DNA of 64,000 nucleotides from positions 1-64,000 of the forward strand of contig CATQIH010000009.1 of NCBI GenBank assembly GCA_958296015.1, read 5' to 3'. The DNA comes from Cyclobacteriaceae bacterium (lineage in GTDB: Bacteria; Bacteroidota; Bacteroidia; Cytophagales; Cyclobacteriaceae). The notes under the pieces were generated by a model. That model did not search any database and was not told where the DNA came from. It worked only from the letters and a program-made list of their open reading frames with translations. A program made the position numbers and the translations under genes. Shown here one piece after another: positions 26,364-34,687 of the stretch (position 1 is the stretch's first letter; each line of letters starts with the position of its first letter).

Positions 26364-27032
26364 ATGAAAACTGTCAACTTCCGTATTATCCTGGCGGGCA
26401 TCTTCTGCTTTATGGCATTGAGCCTTTCTGCTCAGGACGATACACCAACTACAGAAACACCAGAGCAAGGCCCTCAAAGCCTGATGGAGCAATTCCTACA
26501 CGTAAAAAAGGAGTCCAACACCTACAAATCTAACACAGGTAGAAAATACAAAGTAGTACAGGAAAGCATGCTCGATGATTTCTGGACCAATATCAAAGAT
26601 TCTGTGGCTACCTTTCAGCAGCAGCTAGATGCTACGCAGGCAAAGGTAGACGAGCAGAATACAGAGATCAAAGATGTCAACCAGACGCTTGTTGCCAAAG
26701 ACAAGACTATCCAGGAAAGTGATCATGCCAGCACGCACATCGGTGTATTGGGTATAGACCTGATGAAAGACAGTTTTGTCACGTTCTTCTTTGCAGCCAT
26801 CATCATTTTGGGGCTAATGCTTGGGCTGGCTATCTACCGCTTTAAAAGAAGCAACCAGGTGACAGCCAAAACCCGCCACGATTACCGTTCATTACAACAC
26901 GAACTGGAAGAATTTAGAAAGAAAGCCCTCGAGCGGGAAAGAAAACTCCGCAGAGAACTCCAGACCGAAAGGAACACCGTAGAAGAACTCAGAACGTCGT
27001 CTGGTCAAAAAGACAAAACACGTTTCTATTAA
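26364..27032 (+). CDS. Membrane-anchored coiled-coil protein
   Basis: A 222-residue protein with a Sec signal (MKTVNFRIILAGIFCFMALSLSAQ), a periplasmic coiled-coil stretch (FQQQLDATQAKVDEQNTEIKD), one membrane helix (FVTFFFAAIIILGLMLGLAIY) and a basic/acidic cytoplasmic coiled coil (HELEEFRKKALERERKLRREL). Bacteroidota homologues are often labelled 'tRNA (guanine-N1)-methyltransferase', but no methyltransferase motif is visible here. ATG 26364 gives the clean signal peptide. A strong terminator follows. Confidence 0.75.
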   Translation: MKTVNFRIILAGIFCFMALSLSAQDDTPTTETPEQGPQSLMEQFLHVKKESNTYKSNTGRKYKVVQESMLDDFWTNIKDSVATFQQQLDATQAKVDEQNTEIKDVNQTLVAKDKTIQESDHASTHIGVLGIDLMKDSFVTFFFAAIIILGLMLGLAIYRFKRSNQVTAKTRHDYRSLQHELEEFRKKALERERKLRRELQTERNTVEELRTSSGQKDKTRFY

Positions 27033-27068
27033 TGGCTGGGTAAAAGATTCTAAAGAATAAAGTTAAAG

Positions 27069-27100
27069 ACCTTTGCTACTTTCATGGCAAAGGTTTTTTA
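27069..27100 (+). terminator. Rho-independent terminator
   Basis: ACCTTTGC (27069-27076), a 10-base loop, GCAAAGGT (27087-27094), then a run of six T's ending at 27099. It follows the plus-strand gene 26364-27032 and lies just before the convergent peroxiredoxin gene. Confidence 0.85.
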
Positions 27101-27105
27101 TTGAC

Positions 27106-27621
27106 TTATTGCTCCCCTCTTGCCGGGTAGTTTTTTTCTTTGATAAAATCTATTGCTTTCAGTATATCATCAAAATCAGGACGGGCAAACGGCATACTCT
27201 GGATGGACACTGCATACAAAGTCTGGTCGGGCCTGATCAAAAAAAGTGCAGGCTCAGAAAACATGCTTGGCTCATTTTCTTTGATACCCTTAGAAATATA
27301 AAGCCCCAACTCCTTTGCCTTATCAATACTGAGAGCATACCCCAGTGTGATGTTTTTCAGGTGCCATTCCTGCCAAGACTTCTGAGCACGTTCTTCACTA
27401 TCGGCACTGATCGCAATCACAGATACTCCTTTTGCTGAAAAATCGGCTACTTTCTGGTCGAGTTCCCGCAGATAGATTTTGCACACAGGGCAGTGTAATC
27501 CACGGTAAAAAATAACCATCGTAAATTGCGTAGGCTGTTGCTGACTGAGCTTCCATGGTTCCTTTTGTAAAGTTGGCACTTCGATTTCCGGTACTTTGGT
27601 ATTGGGTTTGATAGGGGACAT
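27106..27621 (-). CDS. Peroxiredoxin-like AhpC/TSA family protein
   Basis: A 171-residue thioredoxin-fold protein. FYRGLHCPVCKIYLREL carries the peroxidatic cysteine in a CPVC (CxxC) setting, after the typical FxRGxxCPxC sequence of the AhpC/TSA-like group. It probably reduces peroxides in the cytoplasm; no signal peptide is present. ATG 27621 (MSPIKPNTKVPEIEV) is preferred to a TTG at 27642. Confidence 0.85.
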   Translation of the reverse strand: MSPIKPNTKVPEIEVPTLQKEPWKLSQQQPTQFTMVIFYRGLHCPVCKIYLRELDQKVADFSAKGVSVIAISADSEERAQKSWQEWHLKNITLGYALSIDKAKELGLYISKGIKENEPSMFSEPALFLIRPDQTLYAVSIQSMPFARPDFDDILKAIDFIKEKNYPARGEQ

Positions 27622-27743
27622 TTTAATATCTATTGAGTACAAAAAAATATGTATACTTACATTACGGCTATAGAAAGTTTAAGTTTAGCTTACCGTGCGT
27701 AACTTAAGAAAATGAAAGCTTTACTTATAACATCATCAATGTG

Positions 27744-27937
27744 ATGGAGTTGACCTTGGAGGTTAGTAGTACTATGCTGCTGCCATTCTATACGCCCGAC
27801 GAGCTACGCTACGCTCAGTACAATATGCATTCCTCCAACCTATCAATGACTTTGAGTTCTTGAAAGCAGGTGAGGTGTTTTCTCAATCCGACGTTTTCTA
27901 TGCTCGTGTTACAGTAGATAGCTTAAAGCACGAATAA
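27744..27937 (+). pseudogene. Remnant of an unidentified gene in two frames
   Basis: Two adjacent frames read as one protein-like stretch: MELTLEVSSTMLLPFYTPDE then LRYAQYNMHSSN (from 27744), followed one frame over near 27839 by PINDFEFLKAGEVFSQSDVF and YARVTVDSLKHE, with a stop at 27935-27937. The amino-acid texture looks genuinely coding and the break lies near 27839. The parent family was not recognised. It lies in the 410-base gap between the peroxiredoxin gene and rlpA. Confidence 0.4.
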
Positions 27938-28031
27938 ATGCATTGGATTGTCATCCACAATACTCTGAGAAGCCAGATTGTTGGCAGTATCCCGCAAGGT
28001 CTTTGCTTTGAAAGCTGTAAACGCTATTGCT

Positions 28032-28433
28032 ATGTGGAAGATTTGCTTACTTTTTTTGGTGATTTCTTTTTCGTACCTGACTGCCTTTGCACAGTCTCAG
28101 TACAATTTCAAACAACATGGCAAAGCCTCTTATTACGCCAGGATATTACAAGGTAACCCAATGGCCAACGGCGAGATTTACTATGCCGACAGTATGGTAG
28201 CTGCACACCGGTACCTGCCGCTGGGTACCGAGATTATGGTGACCAATGTGAAAAACGGCAAACAGGTAATGCTAATTATCAAAGACAGAGGCCCTTTCTA
28301 TGCTTCCAGAATACTGGATGTATCAGGAGCTGCCGCTGATACGTTGGGCTTTCGCAAAAGAGGTATCACAGAGGTTATCATACAAGCCAAACTTCCTCAG
28401 CAGGTGCTTGACAGCCTTCAACATCTACAATGA
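28032..28433 (+). CDS. rlpA: RlpA-like septal/peptidoglycan lipoprotein-family protein
   Basis: A 133-residue exported protein with a signal peptide (MWKICLLFLVISFSYLTAFAQ) and a double-psi beta-barrel: GKASYYARILQGNPMANGE, AAHRYLPLGTEIMVTNV, IKDRGPFYASRILDVSGAAA. The DRGPF aspartate is a conserved catalytic residue of RlpA transglycosylases, which act on denuded glycan. No SPOR domain is present. ATG 28032 is chosen for the signal peptide. Confidence 0.9.
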   Translation: MWKICLLFLVISFSYLTAFAQSQYNFKQHGKASYYARILQGNPMANGEIYYADSMVAAHRYLPLGTEIMVTNVKNGKQVMLIIKDRGPFYASRILDVSGAAADTLGFRKRGITEVIIQAKLPQQVLDSLQHLQ

Positions 28434-28512
28434 AGATGCGTGTCGTTTTATCGCCTGTTGCTTTTGATCTGTTTAGTGCTGTTGCCTGTGTTTGTTTAGC
28501 TAAAAAGATCGG

Positions 28513-29295
28513 TTATTCAATCCATTGACTCTTGAGAATATCAAAATTGAGCAAGTCCATCGTTTCTCCGCCCATTGCCATAGCTAGGATATTTTTTTCT
28601 GTCAGGTAAGCTACTGTTCTTTCAGGTAAAGACAAACTGGAAAATATTGGAACAACAGTTTTTCCCTGATGCTCTGGGAAGAAATCAAAGATACGAGTCA
28701 GTTTCTTCACAAAATAGTCTACATATACAATATCCGGATTAGATTTGGTCTCGTTGATAAACAGATACTGCTGGCAGGCCAATATGACATCAAATTCCTG
28801 AATCATAGCACGGTCTTGCACGTTGCGCCGCTCTATCCTTACACCAAAAGTATCTATCTGCTCGCAGCCAAACAACGTGTGAGCAATAGTGCGAATATTA
28901 GGCGCGGTAATATCTTCGGCCAGTGTACCCAATCGATTAGCCAGTTCGCCCCATTTCTTATTGAGTGATTTTCTGTCAGTCGCCATCTCATCTTTGAAGT
29001 CCTTCATCTCATCTTTGAAGTCCTTCATCTCATCTTTGAAGTCCTTCATCTCATCCTTGAAGTCCTTCATCTCATCCTTGAAGTCCTTCATCTCATCCTT
29101 GAAGTCCTTCATCTCATCCTTGAAGTCCTTCATCTCATCCTTGAAGTCCTTCATCTCATCCTTGAAGTCCTTCATCTCATCCTTGAAGTCCTTCATTTCG
29201 CGCGATAACCGATTCAACGATTTATTTGTCTGTACAATGAATTCTCCTAAGACTACCTCAAGAATACTGACCCTTTCTCTAACATCATCTTCCAT
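28513..29295 (-). CDS. Heptad-repeat coiled coil fused to a PD-(D/E)XK nuclease-like domain
   Basis: A 260-residue protein. Residues about 34-103 are ten exact copies of the heptad MKDFKDE, forming a highly charged coiled coil. The C-terminal 150 residues (NIRTIAHTLFGCEQI ... FDVILACQQYLFINETKSNPD split ... VDYFVKKL) resemble the DUF3782/coiled-coil nuclease-like group, with D..ETK fitting a PD-(D/E)XK core. DNA cleavage is inference only. Because repeat units are 21 bases, unit gain or loss changes coiled-coil length without frameshift. Confidence 0.75.
   Translation of the reverse strand: MEDDVRERVSILEVVLGEFIVQTNKSLNRLSREMKDFKDEMKDFKDEMKDFKDEMKDFKDEMKDFKDEMKDFKDEMKDFKDEMKDFKDEMKDFKDEMKDFKDEMATDRKSLNKKWGELANRLGTLAEDITAPNIRTIAHTLFGCEQIDTFGVRIERRNVQDRAMIQEFDVILACQQYLFINETKSNPDIVYVDYFVKKLTRIFDFFPEHQGKTVVPIFSSLSLPERTVAYLTEKNILAMAMGGETMDLLNFDILKSQWIE
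28987..29196. repeat. 21-bp tandem repeat, ten copies, coding
   Basis: Ten head-to-tail units (ctcatcNttgaagtccttca plus t) with only one variable base: three units carry T and seven carry C at that position, in blocks. This pattern indicates expansion by slippage or unequal exchange. Confidence 0.95.
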
Positions 29296-29366
29296 ATTAC
29301 ATCTTTTACAAAAGAAACTTCTTGTAAGTTACATATTTTATTTGCGCAAGAAAAAAGTAATTAGCT

Positions 29367-30023
29367 TTATGGTAAAAACGAAGCAATATGCCGGGTGATC
29401 TGCGGAAAAAAGGCATGAAATTCTTGTTGCAACAAAACATAATGCTTCCTGAAAATGCTTGAGGCACTGCTCATATTGGGGGCATGGGCACTCCGGCTGG
29501 CAATACCTTCCAGTGATCGCTGAATACCTTCTAGCCTGGCATAACCCTGTAGCCAGTTGTAACGCACCATATACTGATAAGCCCGTGAGGCATTATCGGG
29601 AAATAAACGCTGTTGGGTATGCAACTGCTGGTAGATATTTTTGATAAACTGCTCCATAGGCACTGAGCTATACATGTGCCAATGTAGTGCCAACAGATGA
29701 TCATAAAACATATCAACTACCACGCCTGCATAATGGCCATAATCCGGCACCAAACGGTGCTTACTGGCCAGAAACTCAGGGTGCACATCCGTATACGTAT
29801 CAATTTCCCGGTGCATCAGAATGCCGTTAGCTACCGGTTTTGGATACTGCTTATACTTGTTCCCTTTGACAAAATCGCCCAAAAAATTACCCGCCACCAG
29901 CGCGGCAGTATCCGCTGGGGCAGTATCCGCTGGGGCAGTATCCACAGCGGCAGCATCCATCGCCCGGCGGCCCGGTGGAGCAGTATCTTCTGAACACAAT
30001 AGGAAATGAGCCAGGAAGTTCAT
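29367..30023 (-). CDS. acpH: ACP phosphodiesterase (AcpH family) with an N-terminal repeat insertion
   Basis: A 218-residue protein. MNFLAHFLLCS and, after a gap, LVAGNFLGDFVKGNK are the two halves of the usual AcpH start (N-F-L-A-H ... G-N-x-x-x-D-F). VANGILMHREIDTYTDVHPEF, YGHYAGVVVDMFYDHLLALHW and the C-terminal region fit the family, which removes phosphopantetheine from holo-ACP. Residues 12-41 (rich in A, D, T, P) are absent from the normal pattern and come from repeat DNA at 29901-29990. The catalytic motifs remain intact. Confidence 0.85.
   Translation of the reverse strand: MNFLAHFLLCSEDTAPPGRRAMDAAAVDTAPADTAPADTAALVAGNFLGDFVKGNKYKQYPKPVANGILMHREIDTYTDVHPEFLASKHRLVPDYGHYAGVVVDMFYDHLLALHWHMYSSVPMEQFIKNIYQQLHTQQRLFPDNASRAYQYMVRYNWLQGYARLEGIQRSLEGIASRSAHAPNMSSASSIFRKHYVLLQQEFHAFFPQITRHIASFLP
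29901..29990. repeat. In-frame repeat insertion in acpH
   Basis: Units built on gcagtatccgctgggg recur three to four times, with 'cggcggcccggtggagcagt' at the right end. The block is 90 bases, a multiple of three, and encodes a DTAPADTAPADTAA-like linker between the two halves of the AcpH N-terminal motif. Confidence 0.7.
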
Positions 30024-30158
30024 AAGGCAAATTCAAATATTAGCAGACTTGTTAGAAGCAATGGCTTTCTTTTATGAACCAGTTTATATAAGGTAAGACA
30101 ACAACATGCCTGGTGAATGTACTTATCAGGAAAATAATAAGCGGTATTTTCTTTTGTA

Positions 30159-32627
30159 TCATGTTATTTTATTCTCAATAAAAACATTCATTAACGCCAC
30201 AGTTTTTGATAAATGCTCTTTGGTGGTTTCGGGATGAATAGGACACATTCTCAATGCCAGGTGACCCTTTAATTTTGTGGTAGTGATCATGGCATAGCCA
30301 CTTTCGGATACGTGTTGTGATATTTCTGCATTCAGTGCGTCGTTGTCTAAAGCATCAATTTTTGCCCGAAAGGAGATAATGCCTATGGAAGGCTTGGATA
30401 ATACTTCCCAATACGCTTTATCGTTGAACAGCTCTTCCAGGTATTCAGCATTTTTTATGCCCTGGGTTACATAGTCGCCAATTTTGGTGAGCCCTTTACA
30501 TCTGAAAAACGTGTATAGTTTTAATGCCCGGAAGGACCTGGAAAGCTGAACACCATAATCATAGTAGTTGATTTCTTTTTCATCTTTAATGGTATCATCC
30601 AAATATTCAGCGTGTACGGCGAAGCTCGCTTTGAGCGTCTTCTTATCTTTCACCAGCAAACATCCCATTTCATAAGGCTGAAACCACCATTTATGAGGAT
30701 CAAGGGTGATAGAATCAGCCTTTTCTATGCCGCTTACCTGTTCTTTATATGGTTCTGAAAGCAGTGTGGCTCCGCCATAAGCGGCATCTATATGAAACCA
30801 TGCATTGTATTGTCTGGCAATTGCGGCAAGCTCGTTCGGACCATCTATAGCACCGGTGTTGGTGGTTCCTGCATTTCCAATGATGCAACAGGGAACATAG
30901 CCGACTGCCACGTCTTCTTTCAGTGCCTTTCTCAGCGCAGAAATATCAATCTGAAAATTATCCTGCGTTGAAATTTTGCGCATATGTTGTTTTTGAAATC
31001 CTATGGCCCTCAATGCTTTTGACAATGACGAATGGGTTTGTTCAGAATAATAGATTGTTCCTTTAGCGTAATCATCTTGCAACTTATTGGTCCGTGCCGC
31101 TACAATGGCCGTTAGGTTGGCCATCGAGCCTCCGCTCACAAACAGACCCCCACTTCCTTTTGGATAACCTGCAATATGCTTAAGCCATTCTGTGGTTCTG
31201 GATTCAATCATGGCGGCAGCAGAGCCACCCAGCCAATGGCCCGCAAACACATTGTAGCCAGTGGCTAACGTGTCAGCCAGTATGCTGTAGTAGTTGCTTG
31301 GCCCTGGAATGAAAGAAAAAAGCCGGGGATGATCCAGATGAACGATGTTGTCTTTGATGAATGCGTTTAGCTCCTCAAAAACAGCCTGCGGACTCTCTCC
31401 GTTGATGGGTATTTCCTCTTTTACCTGCTTGGAAAGCGATGCATAGCTTCCGATATTGCTTACCTTTTCAGCATCAAAGTTTAATCGATGATCAACAATG
31501 TAATCAATCACTTTATACCCCAACGCTTTCATTTCTTTTTCTGTCATATGATCAGGATTAGTTTCTTCGTTTCCTTGAACCGTCAGTAAATGGTTCTTCA
31601 AAATTTTTACCGGTTGTTCTTCCTCAAAGAATGGTTCATTATATCCATTTCCAAACATGGCAAATACTAAACTCAGCTCTTTCACTACCATTATCTTCTG
31701 TCCGCCATTTCCGGATGCCGTTGCTAAGTTGTAAATTTTACCGTTATACTTAATTTTCTTCAACCACCAGCCATAGCTATACATTAAGCTGTCTCCTTCC
31801 GGCTCTATTGCTCTTCCATTGTTCCAGATTTTGCTGATCCACTGATTTGAAATTACTTGCTTTCCCTGCCATTTACCTTCATCCAACATTACCTGACCAA
31901 ATTTCGCAAAGTCCCTTAAATTGAGGAATAAGCCACCGCCCATGTAAGGTTTAAAATTATGCGTATTTATATACCAATTGTAATCTTCAATCTTTAGAGG
32001 AGCAAAAAGTTGTTTTCTGGAAAAAGACACAATAGAAGTATTTGCCCTTTTTTCAAGCACCTTTCCTAACAAATTATAGCTTCCTGTACAGTAACTAAAT
32101 TTTTCACCTGGCTCTGCTACTTTTTCCAATTCTATAATATATTTATACCAGTTGGAAGTGTGAGACATGTTTTGTTCATTTCCCTTGGAATTCATATTCC
32201 AGTCATCACAATCCAATCCAGACCGCATCATTAATATATCTTTTAACCGAATCGAGGTAGCATTGAGTTTGTAGTCAGAGAAGTAAGGTGCAATGAGTTC
32301 ATCTTCCGATTTCAAATAGTTTAGGTCAATAGCTTTTCCAATCAGTAGCGAAGTTATTGATTTAGTGGCCGAACGGGTATCATGCAAAATAAAGGGAGAA
32401 TAGCCGTTATAATATTTCTCAAAGATCAGGCGTCCATCTTTAATGACTACAATTCCATCTATTTTTTCATAGACTTTTTCCAGGGAATCAGACAGTGCTG
32501 ATAAATTTATATTCTCCGTTGCTGAGCCAATTTTCCATCCATCATTCAAATCCGCAGGTACGTACTTACTTTGAGAAAATAAGTAATGACTAAAAAACAA
32601 TAAAAATAGTAAAGTATACTTCCTCAT
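30159..32627 (-). CDS. Exported fusion: class C beta-lactamase-like serine hydrolase + PLP group II decarboxylase
   Basis: One uninterrupted 822-residue frame. Residues 1-19 are a Sec signal (MRKYTLLFLLFFSHYLFSQ). Residues about 45-345 are a beta-lactamase/transpeptidase-fold hydrolase with SATK (S86, K89), YCT in the YxN position (179-181) and SGNGG near 305. Residues 361-822 start at a Met (MTEKEMKALGYKVIDYIV) like that of stand-alone enzymes and form a complete aromatic-amino-acid/diaminobutyrate-type decarboxylase: HWLGGSAAAMIE, GGSMANLTAI, H532, HIDAAYGGA (D614) and DPHKWW with PLP lysine K646. PLP enzymes are normally cytosolic, so the exported arrangement is unexpected. Function is unknown. 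Confidence 0.85.
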   Translation of the reverse strand: MRKYTLLFLLFFSHYLFSQSKYVPADLNDGWKIGSATENINLSALSDSLEKVYEKIDGIVVIKDGRLIFEKYYNGYSPFILHDTRSATKSITSLLIGKAIDLNYLKSEDELIAPYFSDYKLNATSIRLKDILMMRSGLDCDDWNMNSKGNEQNMSHTSNWYKYIIELEKVAEPGEKFSYCTGSYNLLGKVLEKRANTSIVSFSRKQLFAPLKIEDYNWYINTHNFKPYMGGGLFLNLRDFAKFGQVMLDEGKWQGKQVISNQWISKIWNNGRAIEPEGDSLMYSYGWWLKKIKYNGKIYNLATASGNGGQKIMVVKELSLVFAMFGNGYNEPFFEEEQPVKILKNHLLTVQGNEETNPDHMTEKEMKALGYKVIDYIVDHRLNFDAEKVSNIGSYASLSKQVKEEIPINGESPQAVFEELNAFIKDNIVHLDHPRLFSFIPGPSNYYSILADTLATGYNVFAGHWLGGSAAAMIESRTTEWLKHIAGYPKGSGGLFVSGGSMANLTAIVAARTNKLQDDYAKGTIYYSEQTHSSLSKALRAIGFQKQHMRKISTQDNFQIDISALRKALKEDVAVGYVPCCIIGNAGTTNTGAIDGPNELAAIARQYNAWFHIDAAYGGATLLSEPYKEQVSGIEKADSITLDPHKWWFQPYEMGCLLVKDKKTLKASFAVHAEYLDDTIKDEKEINYYDYGVQLSRSFRALKLYTFFRCKGLTKIGDYVTQGIKNAEYLEELFNDKAYWEVLSKPSIGIISFRAKIDALDNDALNAEISQHVSESGYAMITTTKLKGHLALRMCPIHPETTKEHLSKTVALMNVFIENKIT

Positions 32628-32683
32628 GGTATGATCTATTATGCCTGATGCATCCGGTTAGCTGCTGGCATTTTATCTATAGG

Positions 32684-33097
32684 CTATTCAGTTTTGTGGA
32701 TAATGAATCCGTTCTTAATTTCTTTAAATCCTACCTTTGGATAGTAACCCATAGCCATCGGTGCTGAAAGTAGTATTAAGGTGGTTCTCCTGGCAATTTG
32801 TTTTTTTGTCAGTTCAATCAAGTGCTTTCCTACGCCTTCTTTCTGGTATTCCTTTCTGACGGCCAAATCAGACAAGTAGCAAACATAACAAAAATCAGTC
32901 AGAGCGCGGGAGATACCAATCAGTTTGTGATCCGACCAGGCACTGATGATCAGGTTGGAGTTTTCATACATGGTAGCTATTCGTTCGCTATCTTCTGTGG
33001 GTCGCTTTATACCGGAACTATCATAAACTTCTATGATATCCGATGTCTCAGGAGTTACCCCGATTCCATACTGAATGTCTTTCATGTTGTTACTCAT
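32684..33097 (-). CDS. GNAT family N-acetyltransferase
   Basis: A 137-residue GNAT protein. LSDLAVRKEYQKEGVGKHLIELTKKQ is the acetyl-CoA-binding motif A (V-x-x-x-x-Q-x-x-G-x-G). YYPKVGFKEIKNGFII is the usual C-terminal part. The acceptor substrate is unknown. ATG 33097 (MSNNMKDIQYG) overlaps the end of the upstream channel gene by 8 bases; a later ATG at 33085 would avoid the overlap. Confidence 0.85.
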   Translation of the reverse strand: MSNNMKDIQYGIGVTPETSDIIEVYDSSGIKRPTEDSERIATMYENSNLIISAWSDHKLIGISRALTDFCYVCYLSDLAVRKEYQKEGVGKHLIELTKKQIARRTTLILLSAPMAMGYYPKVGFKEIKNGFIIHKTE

Positions 33098-34187
33098 CTT
33101 TATCCAAATAGTCTTCAACAATTTCTGTCACTTTTTGATCTTCCGCAAGCTCTAGCAGCCCTCTGTTTACATCATAGGTGAGCGTGGTATTGAGTGGAAA
33201 GGCAAAGCCATATCCTAGTTTATAATACTCTGCTTTGGCAATGTGCAGATCCTCATCTCTGTTGTTTTTTAAAAAATACAGCAATTGCGGTCTGTCATAC
33301 ACTACTGCATCAACTTCCTTTGATTTTAGTTTTGCTACTGCATCATGCAGATTACTGACTCCTACTACTTTCACATGATATTCTTTCAGAAAGGCTTCTG
33401 AAGGTGAATCAGCAATAGTAGCTGCCTTGCGTCCTGATAATTGCTCAATGGTAGAGATGGTAGAGCTGCCAAGCGAAGAAAGGGTGAGTGTACTAGCTAT
33501 ACCAGCCACCATCGAAGTGGCAAAAATAAGAGAGATAACCATCCAGCTACCCGCAATGATACGCCCCCACAGCGTAACGGGAGCTTTGTCTCCATAGCCA
33601 GTCGTGCTCATCGTCACAATGGCCAGCCACATGCCATTAGCAATGCCATGCACCGGGTCCCAGGGAAACTGATCAGGCGATTGTTTGCGTTCGGCGTACC
33701 ACAACAGTGTGCCTACAAGGGCAAGAATGACTAAGAAGATGGATATGGCTATCAGTAGCTTCATGCTGAAAAGCGGTTTGAGTCTTTGCCAAATATCAAG
33801 TTTATCATGACGGGATGCTATGGTCAGGCTTGAATTATAAAATGGCTGAGAGAATTTCATATATTCCAGTCGCTTTGAGGTGATGCTTATCGGCCCCACC
33901 ACCAAATCCAGCTCACCCTTTGTCAAAGATTGCAAGGCAGCATTCACCGTTTCAAAAGGTTTGTAGGTATAATTCCAATCTTTTTCAGCAGCCAGGTCTT
34001 CCCATATCTCAACGGCAATGCCTCTGTCAACCGGATCACTTTGAAAAACAAACGGCTCACTGCCAGCTACTCCTACTATCAGCGTATCTTTTTTCGCAGA
34101 GGCAACTGCTGTCTGTGCCTGAAGATGTGTGGTAAAACAAAGAATGGTAAAATAAGCTAAAAACAAGGTTAAAGATTTCTGGGGCAT
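33090..34187 (-). CDS. Prokaryotic glutamate-receptor-like potassium channel (GluR0 type)
   Basis: A 365-residue protein with a signal peptide (cleaved near AQTAVASA). Residues about 35-130 and 240-363 are the two halves of an SBP_bac_3 amino-acid-binding domain; SITSKRLEYMKFSQPF carries the conserved ligand-binding arginine (R106). Between them are a membrane helix (MKLLIAISIFLVILALVGTLLW), a pore loop with the K+ selectivity filter TTGYGD (195-200) and a second helix (WMVISLIFATSMVAGI). This S1-channel-S2 order is that of bacterial ionotropic glutamate receptors. The ligand is probably an amino acid. Confidence 0.9.
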   Translation of the reverse strand: MPQKSLTLFLAYFTILCFTTHLQAQTAVASAKKDTLIVGVAGSEPFVFQSDPVDRGIAVEIWEDLAAEKDWNYTYKPFETVNAALQSLTKGELDLVVGPISITSKRLEYMKFSQPFYNSSLTIASRHDKLDIWQRLKPLFSMKLLIAISIFLVILALVGTLLWYAERKQSPDQFPWDPVHGIANGMWLAIVTMSTTGYGDKAPVTLWGRIIAGSWMVISLIFATSMVAGIASTLTLSSLGSSTISTIEQLSGRKAATIADSPSEAFLKEYHVKVVGVSNLHDAVAKLKSKEVDAVVYDRPQLLYFLKNNRDEDLHIAKAEYYKLGYGFAFPLNTTLTYDVNRGLLELAEDQKVTEIVEDYLDKDE

Positions 34188-34202
34188 AGATATTATATGT
34201 TT

Positions 34203-34364
34203 TTATTGATTATCAATAATTTGCTGGTACCTTTTCTCAACTTTTCTGAGGTGTTCTGCCACAACAAGATAATCCCGCATTGCATACACTAACTTGTCTT
34301 TTCCTTTATCTGAGCAGGAGAAAAAAAAGGGAATAATAAGTAATATGTAAGTGAATTTGGTCAT
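34203..34364 (-). CDS. Small lipoprotein
   Basis: A 53-residue peptide with a lipoprotein signal (MTKFTYILLIIPFFFSC, lipobox cysteine at 17) and a short charged tail (RDYLVVAEHLRKVEKRYQQ). It lies 15 bases upstream of the channel gene on the same strand and could be cotranscribed. No family was recognised. A longer start at 34409 spoils the signal peptide. Confidence 0.5.
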   Translation of the reverse strand: MTKFTYILLIIPFFFSCSDKGKDKLVYAMRDYLVVAEHLRKVEKRYQQIIDNQ

Positions 34365-34687
34365 TGACAGGTTTTTTTGAATGACACAAAATGCTTGCGT
34401 AAAAGGCAACGATATAAAATAATAGACTTTTGTACAAAAGGATACAATAAACTAAAAACCCTTTGTCCTTCAGGAGGAATCTATTCGCAGCTTACATAAG
34501 ACGTGATTCGTGCTGTAACATATATACTTTGTTTACTTTTTAATGACAAACACGCTTTCCAAAAGCTGTAAAGGAAAAGAAATAGCATAATTCCACTTCA
34601 AAGAAAGATTCTTCAAAAAAGATTCGGCGTTGCTACTTTTTGGTGTTCCGAGTGTAGAAAGAAGGCTATAACAAACACTCATTGAGT
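34365..34687. other. Intergenic stretch without recognised feature
   Basis: An AT-rich 323-base spacer between the small lipoprotein and murI. No gene, strong hairpin or clear promoter was recognised. Confidence 0.4.

Noticed and set aside
28889-29398. Plus-strand frame with a repeated SLKSFIS motif
   Set aside because: It is the antisense reading of the 21-bp repeat; the opposite strand gives a natural heptad coiled coil plus a globular domain.
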